From assembly GCA_026874595.1 (NCBI GenBank), contig CM049322.1, positions 53,101,386 to 53,165,385 of the forward strand: a stretch of 64,000 nucleotides of DNA. Direction: 5' to 3'. Position numbers and translations under genes: made by a program. The notes below the pieces were generated by a model. That model searched no databases. It had not been told where the DNA came from and worked only from the letters and a program-made list of their open reading frames with translations. Positions 1 to 11,879 of this stretch are shown one piece after another (the first letter of the stretch is position 1; every line of letters starts with the position of its first letter). This stretch comes from Sipunculus nudus. Taxonomy: Eukaryota; Annelida; Sipuncula; Golfingiida; Sipunculidae.

Positions 1-50
1 ATAAATTGGGAAACGAAACTATATAGATAAATACAGTAAATGATATTTAC

Positions 51-3000
51 CGGAAGTCTGAATACTCGTGAGAACAGTGTCTTTCACTCGGCAGAGGGCG
101 TTGTAGGCAGTGATACCGGAACAGGAAATAATGGCCCCCAGGTCTAGCGGGAGTCCCTCTGGTGCACGGTGTAGCCACGTGACTTGGTTAACACTGACAT
201 AATTCTGAAAACTGCCCATAAATAATTTATGTAAATATACGGTTGCAACCAAGACACTCTAATGATATGTCCGAATATATGCAGGAAATCTCCTCCAGAG
301 GTCGCTCGTTGACAGATTACTAACTCATTACCTGAATTATATATAGGCTGGTGGAGCCACAGGGTATGATAATCTTTTTGAGGCCTCGGCTTTTTTGTCA
401 ATATATACTTAATGTGTATTTTGAAAGAAAGGTTTTACCTAATAATAACGAAATAATGTTAAAACAAAAATAAAAAATTAAAGAGTATAATAAATGGTGG
501 GAAATCTTTCTCTCCAGCGACAGATTTAACCATTAAAAGGAACAGCAACCAAGTTACAGCGAGTTCTGTGTACAGGACAAATTTTCATTATCTGGATATT
601 AACACTGACACTTCAGCAATGTTCTCCTTTGACGGGTTAGATACAGGTCATATCATATTATAATTATTAGGGCCTCTATATTACCCCTTTTCCAGGGCCT
701 CCAGTTAAATGAAAAATGTGAATCCATAACTGCCTTAAAAAAACCCTGATTGTTTTACATTGGAGATCGCCGAAGAGAGAAATTATTAAATTCTGGTCAG
801 GGTCTGTATAAAGAGGCGGACATGGTAAATGAATATGATCGCCATCTGCCGTCTGAATCAAAAACTATAATATGAAGCCCGTTCAACACAGCTGTTGATA
901 TTTCAATAAAGATCAGTGCATTGAATCCGGATTCTTCACCTTTGCGGAGTTATGTACTGTACTGGTTTTATTATATCTTCAGAGGTGTATGTACAAAAAC
1001 ACCCAGACAATCGTAGCAAACAGAGGCACCAATATAGGGGAATGGATGTAGAAAAAAATTAGCCCTACTTACACTTTTAATAAATATATTAATAATGCGA
1101 TGTTTAAACTTAACAAATGAGTAATTTTGAAAAAAATTATTTTGAATGACCTCACCCATGCTTTATATTGTGCAAATAAGTTTTACAAGGGTGAATTAAC
1201 CAAACCAGTCAATACAAACAAACACCTACAGTCTGATGTGAGCCCGCAGGTTAAATAAATAATTCATCTGAGTCTTAGTTAGAATTAACATATTCTGAAA
1301 ACTATATTTTTTTATTTATATTTTAGATATATTATGATTTATTAAAAAGTTTCCCCTACCATCAAATATGAGTCATCCATCCCCCTCCTAACCTTGACGA
1401 TAAATTGGCGCCACTGATAACAAACTGGTACTTTTTTCACCAACGGAACACCCAAAGACGGCCAGACTCACCAAGCAGTTATTGTTAGGGGATACATCTG
1501 GTTGAAAGCGTTAACACTAAACAACGGGACAGTCGTTTAGTAAATAATGGCATGTTAAAATAAAGTATATGGCAAACAATTTGCTTGCCTAGATTGATTA
1601 AATCTAGGTGATAATCATCCTTGCAAATATTCCATCTATTAGACATTACAAGGCTTATATATATATATATATATTTTAAATATTATAAATATATCTTTAA
1701 TATTATGATACCTTATATATACTTTAAATATTATAAATATATTTATAATATTATGATTAAAAATTATAAAAAAATAATATGTTTAATCATTATAATTAAA
1801 TTTTTAGTCATGAGCACATGTCATTTAAGAAAAATATCTAAATTGCGTAGCATGCCTTAAATAAGATGAATCCAAACAACAGTTACAAATACAAAATACA
1901 GAATTAGATGTTACCATTTACCCTCCGTCCACATAATGCCGACCAAACGCGTACTGTCGTCTGGTCGGGCAGATCGTCGTCCTCCCGGCCAGACAAAACG
2001 TACATACACCGCAGCCCGGCCACGGGTAAACCACCACCAGATCATCCACTCTCAATTCAGTGGCTGCCAAATAGAAATAAAAAGTTATAGTCCAGTGTAA
2101 AAAAAGGTACTCTTGAATATTGTGTGTATGTGCATATATTTGTAGCCTAAGGTAGCATAAATGCTAGAAACAAGCCATTTAAATCAATGTAAGAAACGGC
2201 TGGGTATTACAGTCAGACCTCGAAATTACGACCTCTAATGGAACCTCGATAAGGTGATATCATTTTAGAGGTGGTCATCTACCCTATGTCTTGCATAAAG
2301 AGCAAAATAACAAAATTGGAGTTTTTCGATATTTTTAGGTGATCGCTAATGTGGGCTGGTCGATAGGTGAAGTTTTAATCTATATGCTTTTCAGTTGGTA
2401 TGTCCGGCAGTATATAGTCTGTCCATCTGTCTTCATGTGTATCAGAGCTCCAATGATTATCTAAGAATTCAAGAATATAAGAATTATGACAAATGATACA
2501 TCAAAACATAAAGATAACTTTTGCGTGAAAGCCTACTGTCATTGTTTTATAATCGAGCAATCCCTCACCCTTGTTAACATCTGCACCAAGACTGTGTACT
2601 GCACCAGACATTTCATGCCCTGAAACAAAAATGATAAAATACATTAAGCTGAATGATTGGGGATATATTTATGGGATCTGAGAAGGCAAGAACAGACATA
2701 TAGACATTTCGTTTTTTGGAACACGTTCCGTCTTTTTCTATACCTGGTATATACAGTTGGTTACCGTCTCAAACGTGATGCATTATCCTTAATTTGGGAA
2801 CCTGTTCGACGAAATGGTACCGTATTATACGCCAGATGGAGGGTCCTTCAGGTACCGTATTATCCGCCAGATGGAGGGTCCTTCAGGTAGCATAATATAC
2901 GCCAGATGGAGGGTCCTTCAGGTACCGTATTATACACCAGATGGAGGGTCCTTCAGGTACCGTATTATACGTCAGATGGAGGGTCCTTCAGGTACCGCAT

Positions 3001-5240
3001 TATACGTCAGATGGGGGGTCCTTCAGGTACCGTATTATACGCCAGATGGAGGGTCCTTCAGGTACCGTATTATACGCCAGATGGAGGTTCCTTCAGGTAC
3101 CGTATTATACCCCAGATGGAGGGTCCTTCCGGTATCGTATTATACGACAGATGGAGGGTCCTTCAGGTACCGTATTATACGCAAGATGGAGGGTCCTTCA
3201 GGTACCGTATTATACGCCAAATGGAGGGTCCTTCAGGTACCGTAATATCCGCCAGATGGAGGGTCCTTCAGGTACCGTATTATACGCCAGATGGAGGGTC
3301 CTTCAGGTACCGTATTATACGCCAGATGGAGGGTCCTTCAGGTACCGTAATATACGTCAGATGGAGGGTCCTTCAGGTTCCGTATTATACGCCAGATAGA
3401 GGGTCCTTCAAGTTCCGTAATATCCGCCAGATGGAGGGTCCTTCAGGTGCCGTAATATAAGGCAGATGGAGGGTCCTTCAGGTACAGTATTATATGCCAG
3501 ATAGAAAGTCCTTCAGGTACCGTAATATAAGGCAGATGGAGGGTCCTTCAGGTACCGTAATATTCGCCAGATGGAGGGTCCTTCAGGTACCGTAATATCC
3601 GCCAGATGGAGGGTCCTTCAGGTAGCGTAATATACGCCAGATGGAGGGTCCTTCAGGTACCGTATTATACGCCAGATGGAGGGTCCTTCAGGTACCGTAA
3701 TATACGTCAGATGGAGGGTCCTTCAGGTACCGTATTATACGCCAGATGGCGGGTCCTTCAGGTACCGTAATATCCGCCAGATGGAGGGTCCTTCAGGTAC
3801 CGTAATATAAGGCAGATGGAGGGTCCTTCAGGTACCGTATTATATGCCAGATGGAAAGTCCTTCAGGTACCGTAATATAAGGCAGATGGAGGGTCCTTCA
3901 GGTACCGTATTATATGCCAGATGGAAAGTCCTTCAGGAATCGTATTATACGCCAGATGGAGGGTCCTTATGGAACACAGATATCCTTTAACGGTTCCATA
4001 TTATTGTATATTAGGACCTCGTCCTCTTCTGCTGCTGACCTATATTATGGCCACTACATTGTAGCTGTTGATGCGTACAGCCTACGTAGCAGGAAACTAC
4101 AGTATGTTATTAGTATATGTATTTGTCATATTTACCTAAAACTTTAGCAAGGGGGCTTCCGGTTCCCTTTTCGGTCGCCTCCAGGTCGCCGTAGCATATC
4201 CCAGAATAAAACAGCTGAAAAATAAAATGCATAGCTTTCTATCGTTTACACGTTAAGGTCGTATACAAATCATTAATATGGCAGTAAATTGTACTTTTAC
4301 ACCACACTGGTACCTGGCGGCGACGACTAGCACTAGGTGTTCGAGTCTGTTGTTATAATAGCAGAAATGAAAAAGGTCAATGTTGCCTAGGAGTAGAGTA
4401 TATCACTTAAAGGCTGGAGATCTTGAGTTCGAATATCAGCTGAAGCAGTGAGGTTTTTAACGGTCTCCACCCAGGATGAGCGATTTGCGGGTTTAATGGG
4501 AAGGTTGTGTCATACGGCCGTATTTCACTCACAAACGAGTGTGCCTTTCGGGGGTTCCTCGGTCTTATGGCCCAGCAATGGGGACGATTACACACCCAGG
4601 GCCCGCAGGTGCGGTAGTTAGATAAAAATGAGAGGAAGCTGTGCGACCGCCTTGTCAAGTTTTCCAAAACGGCTGTGGAATTCTGCAGATGTACATACCT
4701 AGTTTTAACATTAAAACATGGGGGCGGTTCATCCAATGATATTTTGCCGTAAGTACAAAATGGAAATTTTAACACATGGGATCAAATACAAACCAGAAAT
4801 TCCGCAATGAATCCGATTTGATTAGATGTGGGATTAAGTTTTCATCACTTTAGTCGCCTGAATATTATTACAAACCTGACCTTTCTTGTTGATATGACAG
4901 AACCGGATATCAAGTGTCTGTCAACACCAACAGGCGTCGCTAGTGTTGTGAAAACGGCCTATTTACGTTGGTACACACTACAACAGGAACAACTCAGAAG
5001 AAAATGGCGTTAAGTATACAATTTTTTATAATCATATAACCTTTATCAAATCATGTGATGATATGAAATGAGGGAAAATATTAGAAATATTTTAACTCGC
5101 AAACACTAGGGGAACAGACAATATAGAAACTCCGTTACCTTGACGACGGCGCCATTAGGAGGTGGGTCAGGAATCGGGGCCTTTCTCAAAACCAATGGCT
5201 CCCCGAACCGGTCTAACTCCATTCGTTTGTTCACCGCCAT
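51..5240 (-). CDS. Zinc-dependent alcohol dehydrogenase-like gene A, exons 1-5 (3' part off the left edge)
   Basis: Medium-chain dehydrogenase/reductase (MDR, zinc ADH type), catalytic half only. Exons: 5139-5240 (ATG at 5238-5240), 4136-4214, 2569-2619, 1922-2063, 51-211. All have GT..AG borders and compatible phases, giving 178 codons in frame. Exon 1 encodes [15 protein letters not shown], as in copies B and C. Exon 3 carries the GHE zinc motif, exon 4 the four structural-zinc cysteines (GCGVCTFC..C), and exon 5 the SCSGITAY motif with the third catalytic zinc ligand. Two oddities: exon 2 reads GICYGD where B and C read GICHSD, so the usual His and Ser/Thr after the zinc Cys are Tyr and Gly; and exon 4 is 3 bp shorter because its acceptor AG has shifted. 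Exons 6-10, with the Rossmann fold, would lie left of the window. The frame is open throughout, so I read it as a gene rather than a pseudogene, but activity is uncertain. Confidence 0.85.
212..1921 (-). other. Intron 4 of ADH A
   Basis: No coding signal. This 1.7-kb AT-rich intron contains a very AT-rich stretch at about 1650-1790, where a TTTAAATATTATAAATATAT-type unit occurs twice. It lacks the integrase relic that fills intron 4 of copies B and C, which places that insertion after the A lineage separated. Confidence 0.7.
2812..3972. repeat. 35-bp minisatellite, about 33 tandem copies
   Basis: The unit is close to GCCAGATGGAGGGTCCTTCA followed by GGTACCGTATTATAC (35 bp). It repeats head to tail with a few point variants per unit, for example GTAATATAAGGC, TATTATATGCC and GGAAAGTCC. 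The array lies wholly inside intron 2 of ADH A (2620-4135). Because 35 is not a multiple of 3, all three frames stay open across units and create artificial reading frames of 140-184 codons on the plus strand; these should not be annotated as proteins. Variants with AAAGTCC followed by ATATAAGGC recur together at 3440-3930, suggesting a two-unit higher-order repeat. Confidence 0.95.
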
Positions 5241-5616
5241 TTCTCACGCACAAAGTTTGTCCCAAAAATAATGAGCATCACACATAACACATGTGCATCT
5301 AGCGAAAGTACCTGTAGTACGCGCAGTAATGATCTTTGCACCTTGAACCTTAACCCTCCATCTGACAGTTCGCTGCATATCAGCTAATTAATCGCGCATG
5401 TATGTTACAAGTAAACATGCAAGAAAAAAAAGGTTGCCCGCATTACTGCTCGTATACCAACTTACGGCAGCTCTCACAAAGCTCACCAGTGGCGGATCCA
5501 GGATAAAGGGGTCCAACCCCGGAGGACTAAAAAAGGTCCCCAGGACTGCCTGCGTCCTATGCCCATGTACCAAGAGTATAAACTAGAAATTCCATAGGCT
5601 CTACAGTTAAGGAAGG

Positions 5617-7072
5617 TACAGAAGCGTATTGCTGCCACCTGGTAAAAGAAAAATAAATTATTTATCTCGTACGTACGACATAACAAATCTTACGGATCTG
5701 ATTCATAGACTAGACAACATGCCAACAGATATATGTATAAGCAATATGTATATATTAAATAATGTATGTTTTCACAATAACTATATATACAACATCTCCA
5801 TCTCCTTGAAAACCGCTGGACCACCGTTGAAACCAACACACACACACATATATCTATTTATTAATAGTATATATTTAAATGCTATTCGATTCACACTTTT
5901 TTGTGTGTCCAAGTTAATGTAATATTTCAAGCAAGCGAAATATACATCAAATCGTTGTCTGACACTCATATACAGAACACTCGTTTTAAGACAGGTGATT
6001 AAATAATGTTAGCAGTTTATGATGTTATAATAGTGAGCCTGCCATAATGTTTATAAGAAACAAATTTTGCCTTTGCCAAACTGAAACTACGTTTTGGAGA
6101 AAGAAGGGTTAGGACAAGAGGTACACCTCTCAAATAGCCTGATTTTTAGTAACTGAGAATGGATATTTGTGTGGCAGGTTTCTAATATTCTACTGATCTT
6201 TCTAAGAACTAGATTTATACATAACGCATCCTGTAGTTGATCTTTTAAAATATTTAATGCATATACAGCCATTGATATGATTGGTGGGTAGCTGACCAGA
6301 CAACATTCCATTTAATGGGGTACGTATAATTTTTATTTTGAACTAAATTATTAAAAAAAATATTAAAAATTATCACTCATGGACGTGCGATTAATCTGTG
6401 ACAAAAGAATACGAAATTCTAAAATAAGTTTTAATCTCATATGTAAGGCTGAAGTGGTGGTAAAATCTACACCTCAGATTTGTCTTATTTGCGGATTGGT
6501 ATAAGAACTTGTATGTGGTACATGTACATGTAACTCGTCCTTCTGTAAACGGCATGAAGTTCAACTTATGGGAATAAGCACTTCGTTTCATAATATATGC
6601 ATCATGAACCTCTGCTAATGGGCATCTCTGTATTACAGAACCTCTATAAGTGTTTGTTAAGTGTTTTCATAAGAAGGCCGGGTGATCTTGGTCGCGCAAT
6701 TGCGACAATTATAAAAAAGAAAAGAAACATGAAAGAAGAAACAACTAGAGAAGCTTTAAAACCCTTGAATTGTGAATTTATGCTGTACCATCACCAGGTG
6801 GCGTGAGCGCTGTGTTTGTCTCATTTCTAAACGATTGGTCTCGTTTCTCAACTTTATTTCTATTTCAAATTTGCCATATAAGCATAGGAATCCCCCGCGA
6901 GTAACAATGATTGTGTCCCTTGCACTTGTCGGGATACTTTATCTGGTCAAACAAGAACCTCTGACAGACATTACACGTATTACTAATGACATTAATAGTA
7001 TCCACCGGCTGAGCCATTCTAACACAGCGCTGGTATTATCTTAAGGCTTCCAGTCTTATCACACACACACAC

Positions 7073-7111
<39 letters not shown>

Positions 7112-8554
7112 TAAATGTTTATATATATATAGAGAGAGAGAGAGAGACAGAGAGAGAGAGACAGAGACAATTGTATATTAGAGAGTTTAAATGAAAAAAA
7201 GGACCTATTTACATTTTACAAACCAGGAATTTTGAGTATATGTGAAATACAATTTAGTCTCCTTAAACTATTACGGTATCTTTTTAATATTTCGTTTTTG
7301 TTTGCTTTCTCCTGTATACAAGTGGAAAAAACTTGCCCCGGGCGCGGTCAATGAGGAAAAACAAACAGCGCTCACGCCACCTGGTGGCCGTAAAAATAAA
7401 CTACACAAATCAAGGGTTTTCAAACTTTTCTGGGTGTTTTTTCTTTCATGTTTCTATTCTTTTTTATAATTGTCGCATGTGCTAGACTAAGATCTTGCTT
7501 CTGGTCACGCGGTCTTGTTTTAGTAAACAGAAAAAGGTGCACTGTGTTTACTCACACACAGAACCATAATAACGTTTACAAAACCAATAAACAGGAGATA
7601 TTAAGCCCGTGTATCGGCATCGTTTGCTGAACAACTTTCGTATTCAGCCAAAATGAGTTAATAACGTTAGACAAAACATATTATTACAAATGAATGTGAA
7701 CCTTGAGTGTCAATATAGAGGTGTCTGTAATACAGAGATACCCGGAGGGAGAGGCTCCTGATTCATATATTATGAAATGAAGAGCTTGATCCCATCAGTT
7801 GAATCAGTGCCTTTTACAGAAGGGCGTGTGACACTGTGCGTTATGTCATAACTCTAGTTCTTATACAGATCAGTTTTGGAATATAAGAAACCTACCCCAC
7901 ATATATCCATTCTCAATTACTTACAACTAGGCTATTTGTTAGCTGTACCTCTTGTCCGAACCCTTCCTTCTCCAAAAGGCAATTGCAATTCGGCAATGGC
8001 AATATTTTTTTCTTATTAATATTATGACAGGCTCATCATTATAACATCATACACTGCTAACAGAATTAAATTACCTGTTTAAAAATGAAAGTTCTGTATA
8101 TGACTGGCAGACAACGATTTGATAAATTTCATTTCCTTGAAATATTTCCGATACCTAAACACAAAGAAATAATGATAAATCGAATAGCATTTAAATTTAT
8201 AGTATTAATAAATAAATAAATACATACATAAATAAACATTTGTATTTTTTTTTCTTTTCAATGGTTTTCCGTCGGTTTGCAAGGTGATGATGTTGTGTTG
8301 TTAGGTTACGAACACGCATTGTTTAACATATACTAGTATATATTGCTTATCCATATATCAATTGGCCTGTTGTGTATTCCTTGAATCTGATGCGTAAGAT
8401 TAATTATGTCGTACGTACGAGATAATATGTCGTACGTACGAGATATTATATCGTACATTCGAGATAATATGTCGTACGTACGAGATACTATGTCGTACGT
8501 ACGAGATAAATAATTTATTTTTCTTTTACCAGGTGGCAGCAATACGCTTCTGTA
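5617..8554. repeat. Large imperfect inverted repeat, arms about 1.2 kb
   Basis: The left arm (about 5617-6819) and right arm (about 7361-8554) are reverse complements with substitutions and indels. The outer ends match exactly over TACAGAAGCGTATTGCTGCC and onward. The inner ends share CCAGGTGGCGTGAGCGCTG (about 6794-6812 on the plus strand, about 7364-7382 on the minus). Arm lengths agree to within about 10 bp, although each arm carries its own internal unmatched block of a few hundred bases. The 540-bp loop contains a compound microsatellite. In the right arm a GTCGTACGTACGAGATA unit of about 21 bp is amplified several times (about 8405-8510); the left arm has one. It could be a fold-back element or two copies of a repeat inserted in opposite orientation. 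Confidence 0.8.
7060..7168. repeat. Compound microsatellite (CA)n(TA)n(GA)n
   Basis: CA dinucleotides give way to TA dinucleotides with short interruptions and then GA dinucleotides. It lies in the loop of the large inverted repeat. Confidence 0.95.
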
Positions 8555-8730
8555 GGAAGGTGAATAACTATAACTATTCTTCGAATATTCATGTTGTTTC
8601 TGGCAAAGCAACAATTTCTGCACCGAAAAATGTATTCATTGCTATCAGGAAAATATGATTATGAAACAAATTCGTTCATCTTATATAATTTATATTCTGG
8701 GCTACCTTTCGGTCACGCGTTTTAAAAAGC

Positions 8731-8731
8731 G

Positions 8732-8820
<89 letters not shown>
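8731..8820. repeat. (TA)n microsatellite
   Basis: About 90 bp of TA dinucleotide. It is preceded by GCGTTTTAAAAAGCG (about 8717-8731), a short palindrome that also borders the TA tracts in intron 4 of ADH B and C. Confidence 0.95.
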
Positions 8821-9349
8821 GCATCACTGCACGGCCAACCTCAAACTCCCTTTTCCTTCTCCATCACTCCTCTGGGTAAAGGTCATCCAAAGCCACGTTT
8901 TATTTCATCTCCATATTTAAATGTCAATTTCCTTGTAGCCGTCAAAAAGACAATAAGATTTTGTGCGGAATAATTAAGAGAAAATGATTAAAGGGGAAAT
9001 AAACAAGCATTTGAAGGTCCATGTTTATTTCGATATTATCTTGATTAAGGGTGTGATCATATATCATACGATATGCATAATATGAAATATATCTTCATAT
9101 TTATTATTCCGTTATATCTCTTATTAGTCATTTGCATCAGTTTCATCATATACATGTACATGCGGGTACAAGTCCGTGTTGTCCTGTGTAATAAGCTGCT
9201 GGGTGTCAATTTGTACTTAATCACCGATCAATCACATAATCACTACTTCCTGTAATTAATATGAAGCATATGTATATGATACAGAACAAAGAAAGCGCAC
9301 GCCCCCGCCAATGCGGGATTAGTGCAAGAACGTTAACGAGAGCGGGGAA

Positions 9350-9720
9350 AATGAGAATGAAACTTGAAATCTGCTTTCTAAGGAATGCAAGCCTCCGACA
9401 TGTGAGGTTTCCTATTGTGGGATGCTCTCCAAGCCGTGTTTGCATTCACTTATTCAGCCCATATTCCCATCAACATTCGTGCATAAGTGACCCTACATTT
9501 GTGAATATTTCTTTATGACGTTACTGAATCCTGATCATGAGCCGGATCAACCCAGAAATTTAATCTTTTCTTCCTTGGGCCTTTCCCGCAAAGCCCTGAA
9601 AATTACACGAGACTCCGGCCATGGCTGCGTTGTTTGATGTTATGTTGTGAACAAACAAATAGACACACAAACACACACGAACGGGGATGAAAGCTTACCC
9701 TCCTGGTATAGGCAAATATA
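9350..9720. repeat. Dispersed repeat family 1, copy in intergenic DNA
   Basis: Shares blocks with 27955-28260 (ADH B intron 5) and 43945-44225 (ADH C intron 5): CTAAGGAATGCAAG, GTGCATAAGTGAC, TGTGAATATT, TGATGACGTT-like and a terminal CACACACGAACGGGG-like block. No protein is encoded. It is probably a non-autonomous transposable element; class unknown. Confidence 0.65.
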
Positions 9721-10529
9721 AGGACACGGACTTTTCTCTCTATTCTGAAGCAGCTGGTTCCCTCTCACGGAAATGCCCGGAAGGCTGCAGGTACATGACT
9801 CTCAATCATACCATAAGATATCCAGAAATGGGGGTGTTCCTGTCGTCAGTCCACCTGATCACCCGCCGGGGAGTTCGTTTGCTTGATACAACTCGTAATA
9901 ATTACTAATTGACCTAGAATATTCTTTCTGGAGATCAAGCCAGGACCCAGTAAAAGCTCCTTTGCAACCCAATGTTAATTTTAAGCGATTAATTACATGC
10001 ATTTGATCCTGATTTATCTGATTATTTGATTTGAACAATTTTACGATGAATATTTTATTCATGATAGGGGAAGAACATTATGATGATAACCATGGTATTT
10101 AATGATATTTTATTTTCATTTATAATTTCATCATCTATGAATAAATACTTTGAATAAAATATACAAAATGTCTTTGAAAGGTAAATAATTAAACTCATGA
10201 AAATCATTTTTACATGCAATTCATGTTTTACATTTTCATGTATTGAGTTTCAATACATAGTGCCTCTTTTATTTACGGATATCCCACGGCAGATAATAAT
10301 TTGACAACTGATCCTAAACTACCAGTTTACTGCATTGAACATTAATGACCATGCCCTTGCATTATGACATGGACCTTGGAAAAGTTTATACACCAAACAA
10401 CTACTGACAAAGGTATACCTCTAAAGGACGTCCTTGACGTACGTACATCGTATAGCAAAATTAAAATAGAAGAAATGTAAAAAACTATGCCCTTGATCTT
10501 GTAGGTTGCACGGGAAAAGGGAAACATGC

Positions 10530-10910
10530 GTTATATGTTGATACGGTTATAAGCTTAAAATGATACATATTGCCTTGTGTCTTCATAATTACCGCATAGA
10601 ATTATAACTTACCAAGACAAAAACAATATTAAACACCTGACATTGACCAAATTTCTTCACCATGAGTATGCAAAGAAAAGATGACAACATGTATTTTTTA
10701 TATTGATTTGGTTATAAGCTTTAAAATGAGGCATATTGCAAGTTTAGTCATAAAATTTCCATGGAATGACGACTGACTCCTTGTGCTTTGATCTTGAAAC
10801 TGCAGGGGAAAATCTAAACATGGATATATAGTTGGATTGGGTCATAAGTTTTAAAATAACGTATGTTCCCTGCGTTCTTTATGAAATTCCAATTGACCCT
10901 GGCCCAAATC
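10530..10910. repeat. Degenerate tandem repeat, about three units
   Basis: A block resembling GGTTATAAGCTTTAAAAT followed by a TATTGC/GTTCC and TTCATAA-like stretch recurs beginning near 10541, 10709 and 10838. Spacing is about 130-170 bp and the units are diverged. Confidence 0.5.
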
Positions 10911-11609
10911 ATATGTAGCAATCGTCCTGTTTGTTGAAGGGAACAAAAAGCTGGAACTTGTACCGAGCGAATATTATTAACGTCGTTTTGTACGTTTAAA
11001 ATAAAAACAGCTGTTACAGCTTTTGTTGGAAACGTCACAAGGTTGGCTTCAAAAGCATGGTATGAATATAATTATAGCATGCAGAGGTAACTTCGTGGGA
11101 ACAAGATAAGGTCTTAATCTAATTTGATCAACAACTTTTCTTCATATCTAAATAAGGTCTCCCAGCTCTTACTTATAGGTTTGATTGTTTGCTTAGCGTG
11201 AGAATATCAAATTCTAGCAAGGGCTTGTCACGCAGACCGTCAAAACCGCGTCCCTGGATCCACAAGATAAAAGCGGCCTTGTCAAACATTGAAACACATT
11301 GCGTAAGAAATTGCGTGTCATTGACAATTGACTTTATCACACAAATTTAAGGAATCAATATAAGGATGATTTTGCGACGTCAGCATGGCCTGTGCCAAAA
11401 GTATATCACTGTTTGTTGGAGATGACTACATATCAAATTTATTATTGAAAACCGTCTTAAGACTATAATATCACCAGTTCATATACGTACCTTGTTTTCT
11501 TTATATCAAATATGTGTAATACACCCATTGAAATTTAATCCTGAAATCCAATGTAAGTTTAATTTGGCCGCATGGAAACCAAGGAATACCCTAATTTCTA
11601 ACATATTAA

Positions 11610-11625
11610 CACACACACATATATA

Positions 11626-11663
<38 letters not shown>
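11610..11663. repeat. (CA)n(TA)n microsatellite
   Basis: CA then TA dinucleotides; lies just left of the hairpin element at 11724-11879. A shorter TA tract follows that hairpin on its right. Confidence 0.95.
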
Positions 11664-11666
<3 letters not shown>

Positions 11667-11723
11667 GGTAGAGTTGCCCTCCGTTGTAAAGTGCTCTATG
11701 GCCTACCGACTAGGCCAGAGCGG

Positions 11724-11879
11724 TATAACTCTGAAGAAAAACAACACTGTAAATTCACAGGATGCGACCCGATCATCAGATGAATGTGATTAGAATCTCA
11801 TCATTCACATGATGATCGAGTCGCATCCCGTGAAACAGACTGTTGTGAATTGAGAGTGTTGTTTTTCTTCAGAGCTATA
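11724..11879. mobile_element. Hairpin (palindromic) element between TA tracts
   Basis: The arms are imperfect reverse complements: TATAACTCTGAAGAAAAACA at the left faces TGTTTTTCTTCAGAGCTATA at the right, and an inner GGATGCGACCCGATCATCAG pairs with CATGATGATCGAGTCGCATC. The element has no coding capacity and (TA)n-type tracts on both flanks. This fits a miniature inverted-repeat (MITE-like) element that inserts at TA; class not identified. Confidence 0.6.

Noticed and set aside
2814-3460. Overlapping open frames of 143-184 codons on the plus strand with repeated RIIRQMEGPSGTVLYARW-type units
   Set aside because: They are translations of the 35-bp minisatellite in three frames; no start context, no conservation and no domain.
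5485-5535. AGTGGCGGATCCAGGAT..GGGGTCC motif (also near 24226 and, degenerate, 12580) as a full SINE
   Set aside because: Only the short end motif is recognisable; no RNA polymerase III boxes or tail were identified, so no element was annotated.
11660-11735. tRNA-like stretch (CTAGGCCAGAGCGGTATAACTC) before the hairpin
   Set aside because: No cloverleaf with acceptor stem and T arm could be drawn; probably chance or part of the hairpin element.
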